Source of the DNA: an uncultured Clostridium sp.
GTDB lineage: Bacteria; Bacillota; Clostridia; Clostridiales; Clostridiaceae
Length of the DNA stretch: 64,000 nucleotides
Assembly (NCBI GenBank): GCA_900540255.1
Contig: UQFE01000004.1
Span: forward strand, 57,963-121,962
Direction: 5' to 3'
In this document: positions 59,079-64,000 of the stretch, in pieces
How positions within the stretch are numbered: the first letter of the stretch is position 1
Layout: each line of letters opens with the position of its first letter
Translations under genes and position numbers: made by a program
Notes under the pieces: generated by a model
Seen by the model: only the letters and a program-made list of their open reading frames with translations
The model's database searches: none
What the model was told of the DNA's origin: nothing

Positions 59079-60367
59079 TTAATAAGGTATATATTGTAAA
59101 GGATCTACAGGTTGTCCATTTATTCTTATCTCAAAGTGTAAATGAGGACCTGTACTATTTCCAGTTGAACCTACAGTTGCAATAACATCACCTTGTGATA
59201 CCTTTTCTCCAACACTAACATTTAGCGTTTGAGCATGAGGATATAATGTTTGAACTCCATTTCCATGACCTAAAATAATTGTATTTCCATATCCACTAAT
59301 CCATCCTGAATACTCAACAACACCACTTTTAGACGCTTTAATAGGGTCACCATAATTACCTGCATAGTCTATTCCTTTATGCAACTTGTACTCTCCAGTA
59401 ACAGGATTTACTCTATAACCATAATTACTTGTAATCCTTCCTGAAATAGGCCTCAAAAATCCACTTTCCGTTACTAAATTCCCTCCACTTCCGTTGCTTC
59501 CACTAACATTGTTAATTATTCTATCAAGTTCAGCTTCTAACTCCTTATTATGTTCTTCTATTTCAGCAATTTTTCCATTTATTTTTTCACTATTTTCTTC
59601 TAATGCTATAACCGTATTTTTCTTTTCTCTTTGTAATGCTAAAAGTTCATTTCTTTTATTTTCCTCTTCCTTTTGAATAGCAACTACTTCATTTTTAGCA
59701 TTAATAATTTCACTTTGTTTTTCCTCTATAGCAAGTTGATCTTCTTCTTGTTCTTTTATTTTTATTTTTATTTCTGCAACTTCATTTGAAATTATTTGTT
59801 GATTTTCTTTATAAGTTTTTATTATTTCTTTATCAAAGCTTACTATTTTATTTATATTAGTTAAATTTTGAAATACCTCAAATATATTTTGACTCTTTAA
59901 TATCATATAAACACATTGCCTTGATAAATCAACTTTATAAACACTTCTTATTCTAGAATCTAATAATTCTTTAAGTCGTTTTTCTTCTTTTTTCAATTCT
60001 AAAATATAATTTTCTTTATTTTCTACTTCTAATTTACTTTCTTTTATAGATAAATTTAATTTTGTTATTTCTACTTGAATATTATCTATTTCTTTTTGAT
60101 AACTACTTATTTTTTTTGAATATTATATAACTCATTTTCCTTTTCAGTAATACTACTTTGTAAATTATCAATTTCATTTTGATTTTTTTCAATTTGATTA
60201 TTTATATTCGACTTTTCTTCCTCTAAACTTTGAATTTTATCTTTATTTTCATTTATCTCATTTTTTATAGAATTACTTTTTTCTGCAAAAACATAGCTTG
60301 TATTAATTGTTAATGCAATTATAACAGAATAAATAATTTTATCTTTAAAATTCATATTTTCCCCCAT
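59079..60367 (-). pseudogene. M23 (LytM/EnvC-type) peptidase, frameshifted in a poly-A tract
   Basis: The gene begins at 60367 with a signal peptide (IIYSVIIALTINTSYVFA), continues as a coiled coil (KNEINENKDKIQSLEEEKS...ENELYNIQKK) and hits TAA at 60107 directly after an A8 run (60110-60117). Adding one base restores ...IQKKISSYQKEIDNIQVEITKL... into the second frame, which runs to 59079 and holds the LytM domain: HKGIDYAGNYGDPIKAS, with metal ligands in HxxxD, and GPHLHFEIR. The restored protein would have 429 residues and act as a secreted cell-wall hydrolase or its activator, in line with EnvC. Sequencing error, true mutation or slippage are all possible. Confidence 0.8.
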
Positions 60368-60385
60368 TATCTGTTGTTATATCTA

Positions 60386-61627
60386 CTAATCTATATTTAT
60401 CTTTTGTATTCTTATTACTTTAAATCCATTTTCTACATATTCTAAATTTAATAAAAAATAATTTTCATATTTTGTTTCTAAAAACGGAAGTAGATTTTTA
60501 GAAATGTTATAACTTGCTTTGGTTAATATACTTGCTTTATATATGTAATCCTCATATTTAAAATCACTTTTTTCAATTTCAACATTTATATTATTAATTT
60601 CATAATTATTAGAAAACAAAATACTCTTTTCATTTATGTAACTATAAATTGTATCTTTTACTTCTTCAGTACAATTTAGTATTTCATCTTTATTTTTTTT
60701 ATTTAATGCTTCAAATACTGAATTATAAAATTTACTTATATCTTGATTTATCATATTAATTAAATTATCATTTGCCATATTAATATCAAGCTTTAAATAT
60801 TCTTTATTACTTATATCAACTTCTTCACTTTCTATTTTGCCCCAAGGAAACTCTTTTTTTAATTTAATTAAAATTTCTTTATCCCTTGGTATAGGCCCAA
60901 AATTAACAATATCTTTTGCTGATAATCCAGTATATTTATCATTTATAAAAACTTCAGCATCATTAAAATTAGAATATAAAGTAATATAGTTTCCATTGAC
61001 ATCAAGATTTATTTTTTTATTTTCAACTATACTTAAATTAACTTTTTCAGTAATATCACCGTATTCCGTTTTATGAGTATATTTTAATTCATAAATTCCT
61101 GGTATAACATCAAATTTTGCTTCATTCATTAACTTAAATTTTTTATTTCCAAATTCAACTTCAATATTATTTAAATTTGATGTAAATTCAATTTCTACAG
61201 TATTTATATTTATATAGTATCTTTTATAAAACGTATTTTTCTTAACTATAACTTTAAAAGTACCATATCTTCCCTCTGTTCTTAATCCATTTATTAAATT
61301 TTTTATTTTTTCTTGATTTTCATTATAATAGTTAATTAATGGCTCTAATTCCTGCTCAGAAACTTTTTTTTCATTAACCATTACAAATTTAGAAATTCTT
61401 ATTTTGTTTTCATTTAATAGCGCTTCATTTAATTTATCTATAATCTTATCTTGATTTAAATTAATTAAAAAAAACATACTAACCAACATAAATATAATAA
61501 ATGAAAATAAAGAAATAACTATAAGCTTATTTTTTTTAATTATTTTCTTTATATTTACTGTAAAATTACTTATATAGAACTTTATTTTTTCTGTTATATC
61601 TTTAAAGCTATTATTTTTTGATATCAT
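60386..61627 (-). CDS. TcaA-like membrane protein
   Basis: A 413-residue protein with one membrane segment (about 36-56, IVISLFSFIIFMLVSMFFLI) and a large extracellular part. The C-terminal region has the TcaA-type domain arrangement: a PEGA-like strand domain (ITLYSNFNDAEVFINDKYTGLSAKDIVNFGPIPRDKEILIKLKKEFPWGKIESEEVDI, about 215-275) and an NTF2-like domain (NLINMINQDISKFYNSVFEALNKKNKDEIL... to the end). In staphylococci TcaA affects glycopeptide tolerance and wall teichoic acids; here function is only inferred. It lies directly between a 111-residue cytosolic gene and the M23 gene, all on one strand, suggesting a cell-envelope operon. Confidence 0.75.
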   Translation of the reverse strand: MISKNNSFKDITEKIKFYISNFTVNIKKIIKKNKLIVISLFSFIIFMLVSMFFLINLNQDKIIDKLNEALLNENKIRISKFVMVNEKKVSEQELEPLINYYNENQEKIKNLINGLRTEGRYGTFKVIVKKNTFYKRYYININTVEIEFTSNLNNIEVEFGNKKFKLMNEAKFDVIPGIYELKYTHKTEYGDITEKVNLSIVENKKINLDVNGNYITLYSNFNDAEVFINDKYTGLSAKDIVNFGPIPRDKEILIKLKKEFPWGKIESEEVDISNKEYLKLDINMANDNLINMINQDISKFYNSVFEALNKKNKDEILNCTEEVKDTIYSYINEKSILFSNNYEINNINVEIEKSDFKYEDYIYKASILTKASYNISKNLLPFLETKYENYFLLNLEYVENGFKVIRIQKINID

Positions 61628-61633
61628 TAATAA

Positions 61634-61969
61634 TTACTCCAATATATCTATTATCCATTTCCCACAATCTACACATTTATATAACCTAATTACAAATAAG
61701 TCCATAACTCCACTATTTAATTGATTATTTTCTTTTGCCTCTTCCATAGTTATAAATTCATCATTTTGATTTATAAATCCTTGAATTTCAACTATGTAAT
61801 TTTTTTTAGTTTTATTACAACATTCGTTTTCCCCAACGCACTCAATTTCATCATATTTTAAATTTTCTTGTAATTCCTCAATTATTGCAATTATATCCTC
61901 ATATTCATTTATATTGTCTAGAAAATCCTCTTTATTAAAACTTAATCCATCGATAGTAAATAAATTCAT
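61634..61969 (-). CDS. conserved hypothetical protein with a CxxC motif
   Basis: A 111-residue acidic cytosolic protein. Cys pairs occur in CVGENECCNKTKK near residue 44 and in YKCVDCGKWIIDILE at the C-terminus, which together could bind a metal. The rest is a mix of Glu-rich helices (EYEDIIAIIEELQENLKYDEIE) and strands. The family is not recognised. It is the first gene of the unit with the TcaA-like protein, only six bases apart, and AGGAGAGGAT precedes its ATG. No membrane or export signal. Confidence 0.6.
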   Translation of the reverse strand: MNLFTIDGLSFNKEDFLDNINEYEDIIAIIEELQENLKYDEIECVGENECCNKTKKNYIVEIQGFINQNDEFITMEEAKENNQLNSGVMDLFVIRLYKCVDCGKWIIDILE

Positions 61970-62149
61970 TTTATCCTCTCCTTATATAATTAATTTACAC
62001 TTTCATAATATAATATTAATATCATCATATTCAATATTTTCTTTTATGATTTTTAATATTATTTCTTCATCATTTTAATAATACTTGAATATTTTCCATA
62101 TTTATATTAAATTTAAAATTGAACATTATTTTTATGAGGAGAGAAACAA

Positions 62150-62740
62150 ATGAAAAGAAATACTAATTCTAGTAATAAAACTAGAAGGCTTGTTCTTATT
62201 GGTGCATTAGGTGGAATTTCTATTTTCCTTGGTATAAGTGGCTTAGGATTAATTCGCTTACCAATATTTAGTCTTACAATAATGCATATTCCTGTTATTA
62301 TAGGTGTATTATTAGAGGGTCCTATTGTTGGTATTGCTGTTGGATTAATTTTTGGTTTATTTTCAATGTATCAAAATATCACAGCACCTGGTTTAACTTC
62401 ATTTATCTTTTGGAATCCTATAATTGCATTAATTCCTCGAATATTAATTGGAGTTATCAGTTATTATTCATTTAAATTATTAAAACATAAAATCAAAAAT
62501 ACTGGAATATGCGTTGGAATTTCAGCAATTTTAGGTACTTTAACTAATACAGTTGGAGTTTTAGGTTTAACTTATATTCTTTATCTTGATAGATATGCAC
62601 AAGCAAGAGAAATTTCAAGAGAAGCTGTTGCAGGAACATTACTTACTGTTGGATTAACAAATGGAGTTCCTGAAGCTATAGTATCAGCTCTTATAACAGT
62701 TCCAATAGTTGTTACTATGTTAAAATTTAAAAGAAAATAA
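62150..62740 (+). CDS. ECF transporter S component (substrate-binding membrane subunit)
   Basis: A 196-residue membrane protein with six hydrophobic segments and the N-terminal TRRLVLIGALGGISIFLG, followed by GPIVGIAVGLIFGLFSMYQNI and PRILIGVISYYSFKLLK, the pattern of S components of energy-coupling factor importers. These bind a vitamin or other micronutrient and use a shared EcfAAT module encoded elsewhere. Substrate cannot be assigned; the TLTNTVGVLGLTYI loop resembles the general ECF_trnsprt family. Its leader (61970-62149) has no recognisable riboswitch. A GAGGAGAG site precedes the ATG. Confidence 0.82.
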   Translation: MKRNTNSSNKTRRLVLIGALGGISIFLGISGLGLIRLPIFSLTIMHIPVIIGVLLEGPIVGIAVGLIFGLFSMYQNITAPGLTSFIFWNPIIALIPRILIGVISYYSFKLLKHKIKNTGICVGISAILGTLTNTVGVLGLTYILYLDRYAQAREISREAVAGTLLTVGLTNGVPEAIVSALITVPIVVTMLKFKRK

Positions 62741-62752
62741 ACAATCTTATTT

Positions 62753-62784
62753 AATACACACTAATTAGAGGTGTGTATTTTTTA
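62753..62784 (+). terminator. terminator of the ECF S-component gene
   Basis: AATACACAC and GTGTGTATT form a 9-bp stem around TAATTAGAG and are followed by TTTTTATTAT. Confidence 0.75.
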
Positions 62785-62972
62785 TTATAAACATATTTAA
62801 TTATTTTTATAAAAACCTTCTTCCACATCTTACTTAATATATTCCTTTTTTCCTTTATTTCCTTTACTTTAATAGATTATATAAATTCATATTACACATA
62901 ATACTAGTGTAAGTAAAAATTAATTACTTACAAATAAAAATAAATATTAATTTATTTAAAGGAGGGTCTTTT

Positions 62973-63155
62973 ATGGCTCAAAAGTTAGTACCAGAAGCAA
63001 AAAACGGATTATCAAAATTTAAAAATGAAGTAGCAAGCGAAATGGGTGTTCCTTTCACAGACTACAACGGTAACTTAACTTCAAAACAATGCGGAAGCGT
63101 TGGTGGAGAAATGGTTAAAAGAATGGTTGAACAATACGAACAAGGAATGAAATAA
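62973..63155 (+). CDS. alpha/beta-type small acid-soluble spore protein
   Basis: A 60-residue SASP that coats spore DNA and protects it from UV and chemicals. Diagnostic segments are KNEVASEMGV near 17-26, which contains the germination protease site after Glu, and GSVGGEMVKRMVEQYE near the end. AAAGGAGGG before the ATG is very strong. About 70 bases upstream, CATAATA (62897-62903) resembles a sigma-G -10 box, consistent with forespore expression; the -35 side is unclear. It is monocistronic. Confidence 0.93.
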   Translation: MAQKLVPEAKNGLSKFKNEVASEMGVPFTDYNGNLTSKQCGSVGGEMVKRMVEQYEQGMK

Positions 63156-63187
63156 CTAACTAAAAAACCAAATAAGTTAATAAAAAT

Positions 63188-63215
63188 AGAGAGTGAAGCT
63201 CTTGTTTCACTCTCT
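63188..63215 (+). terminator. terminator of the SASP gene
   Basis: AGAGAGTGAA and TTCACTCTCT pair (10 bp) around GCTCTTGT; a T-rich tract follows after about eight bases. Confidence 0.65.
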
Positions 63216-63236
63216 GCCCACTTTTATTTTTTTTAA

Positions 63237-63675
63237 TTATATTATAACTTCTACTCCATAATGATCTGAAATAACCTCTTCATTTTCCCCATTAAAAATA
63301 ACATTTGACTTTAAAACATCTATTTTCTTATTTACAAGAATTAAATCTAATCTTTTATCTTCACTTTGTGACTCCCAGCCTGCAATTTAACCTTTAACAG
63401 TAACCCCGTTAGCTTTAACCTGAGCTAAAGTATAAGTATCTATTAACCCATTTTTTATTAAATAATCATATCCTTCATCTTTTACATATGCATTATTATT
63501 AAAATCACCCATTATAAAAGAAAGTCTTTCATTATTTATATTATTTAATAGCTTATCTGCTTGATATTTAAAAGGTTCTATTTCATCATTCCACCATTCT
63601 GTATGACAGCTATAAAAATCTATATTTTCATTATTAACATTAATTGTAACTTATATATTAATCCATTTGAAATAT
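63237..63675 (-). pseudogene. endonuclease/exonuclease/phosphatase-family relic (sugar-phosphate phosphatase-like)
   Basis: The minus strand holds the C-terminal half of an EEP-fold phosphatase: VTINVNNENIDFYSCHTEWW near the truncated start, RLSFIMGDFNNNAYVKDEGYDYLIKNGLIDTYTLA, then AGWESQSEDKRLDLILVNKK and VISDHYGVEVII. The pattern resembles maltose 6'-phosphate phosphatase MapP, with the catalytic SDHYG near the end. Two in-frame TAA codons (before VTINV and between VKG and IAGW) and the lack of the first half show that it is dead. It abuts the terminator of the tRNA array. Confidence 0.7.
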
Positions 63676-63680
63676 AAAAA

Positions 63681-63706
63681 AGCAACTAAGAATTTTCTTA
63701 GTTGCT
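63681..63706 (-). terminator. terminator of the tRNA array
   Basis: AGCAACTAAGAA-TTTT-CTTAGTTGCT, followed on the minus strand by six T residues. Its first bases overlap the 3' acceptor strand of the Lys-like tRNA. Confidence 0.85.
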
Positions 63707-63773
63707 TACCCGGGAATTTAATCCCGGACACCTTGATTAAAATTCAAGTGATCTACCTACTGAGCTAGTAAAC
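63703..63773 (-). tRNA. tRNA-Lys(UUU)-like gene, degenerate, possibly pseudo
   Basis: The minus strand folds as a cloverleaf: acceptor GUUUACU/GGUAAGC, D-arm GCUCAGUAGGUAGAUC, anticodon arm CUUGA-AUUUUAA-UCAAG with anticodon UUU, and a T-arm CCGGG...CCCGG. The T-loop is AUUAAAU, not the required UUCRA, there is no encoded CCA (ACU instead), and several stem pairs are G-U. It is last in the array and its 3' end merges with the terminator. It could be a decayed tRNA-Lys or a tRNA with altered function; ordinary translation with this T-loop is doubtful. Confidence 0.5.
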
Positions 63774-63779
63774 TAAAAA

Positions 63780-63854
63780 TGGCAGGGATAGCAGGATTCG
63801 AACCTACGAATACCACAGTCAAAGTGTGGTGCCTTACCGCTTGGCGATATCCCT
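63780..63854 (-). tRNA. tRNA-Gln(UUG)
   Basis: A full cloverleaf with encoded CCA: AGGGAUAUCGCCAAGCGGUAAGGC, anticodon loop CUUUGAC (UUG), T-arm GUAGGUUCGAAUCCUGC and 3' end GCCA. The D-arm CCAAGCGGUAAGG is typical of glutamine tRNAs. Confidence 0.95.
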
Positions 63855-63857
63855 AAA

Positions 63858-63934
63858 TGGGGTGAACGATGGGACTCGAACCCACGACAACCAGTGCCAC
63901 AAACTGGCGCTCTACCAACTGAACTACGTTCACC
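63858..63934 (-). tRNA. tRNA-His(GUG)
   Basis: A full cloverleaf with encoded CCA: GGUGAACGUAGUUCAGUUGGUAGAGC, anticodon loop UUGUGGC (GUG), T-loop UUCGAGU. The additional 5' G (G-1) required by histidyl-tRNA synthetase is present. Confidence 0.95.
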
Positions 63935-63937
63935 ATA

Positions 63938-64000
63938 TGGTGCATCATCAGGGGATCGAACCCGGGACACCCTGATTAAGAGTCAGGTGCTCTACCAACT
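63938..64000 (-). tRNA. tRNA-Lys(CUU), 5' end beyond the window
   Basis: The visible part contains the D-arm UUGGUAGAGC, anticodon arm CUGACU-CUUAAUCAG with anticodon CUU, T-arm CCCGGGUUCGAUCCCCUG and 3' CCA. About 12 bases of the 5' end lie past the window edge. It heads the visible array Lys-His-Gln-Lys-like. Confidence 0.92.

Noticed and set aside
61970..62149. Vitamin riboswitch upstream of the ECF S component
   Set aside because: The leader is short and AT-rich and has no TPP, cobalamin, FMN or folate aptamer core.
63773..63970. 65-codon minus-strand frame through the tRNA array
   Set aside because: It is the translation of tRNA-Gln, tRNA-His and tRNA-Lys sequence, not a gene.

Overview
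The window is about 28-30 % GC, uses AT-rich codons almost throughout, and has Gram-positive-type Shine-Dalgarno sites. It carries endospore markers (an alpha/beta-type SASP, a SpoVB-like flippase, LonB, coat-like Cys/Asn/Gly-rich proteins), a V-type ATPase, HPr kinase and a 6S RNA. This fits Clostridium sensu stricto, probably near the C. perfringens/C. baratii branch; the species cannot be fixed from sequence alone. Most of it is core chromosome on the minus strand.

Layout. 1-1287: pabB (cut by the window edge) and pabA. 1471-4907: PHP phosphoesterase, M18 aminopeptidase, hprK, DUF896. 5411-5632: 6S RNA. 5692-9902: small conserved proteins, SprT-like and clostripain-like proteins, then a DUF3343/cysteine desulfurase pair. 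9951-13658: coiled-coil protein, a TAA-riddled relic gene, coat-like protein. 13858-19705: HelD, UPF0210/ACT pair, luxS and metF behind a SAM-I riboswitch. 20193-21140: TagO/WecA-type transferase. 21338-29863: nine-gene V-ATPase operon with a Na+-type rotor signature. 30070-39893: radical SAM protein, methyltransferase-like protein, membrane beta-propeller, two convergent flippases, RluA-type synthase, M20 amidohydrolase. 39969-43376: SF1 helicase split by a group II intron. 43499-48182: pncB, IS3 relic, Fur-family regulator, small proteins. 48328-49669: low-complexity, probably spore-surface proteins. 49898-58158: proteostasis block tig-clpP-clpX-lonB-lon-engB. 58449-63155: Cys-rich peptide, candidate sRNA, frameshifted M23 peptidase, TcaA-like protein, ECF S component, SASP. 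63237-64000: phosphatase relic and a tRNA array.

The most notable signals are not proteins. A palindromic repeat with GGGG...CCCC ends occurs four times in two size classes (66 and 97-98 bp). Three copies sit at gene 3' ends; the fourth lies inside the P3 arm of the SAM-I riboswitch ahead of metF-luxS, stretching that aptamer to about 274 nt. The group II intron interrupts helicase motif VI, and exact removal of 1413 nt restores the motif in frame although the intron-encoded protein is ruined. An IS3 relic separates the two arms of a terminator. A 154-nt transcript with its own promoter, four hairpins and C-rich anti-Shine-Dalgarno segments at 58775-58928 is a good candidate for an undescribed regulatory RNA.

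Several genes are decaying: in-frame TAA codons in the 11943-12527, IS3 and phosphatase relics, an A8 frameshift in the M23 gene, and a tRNA-Lys(UUU)-like gene with an abnormal T-loop.
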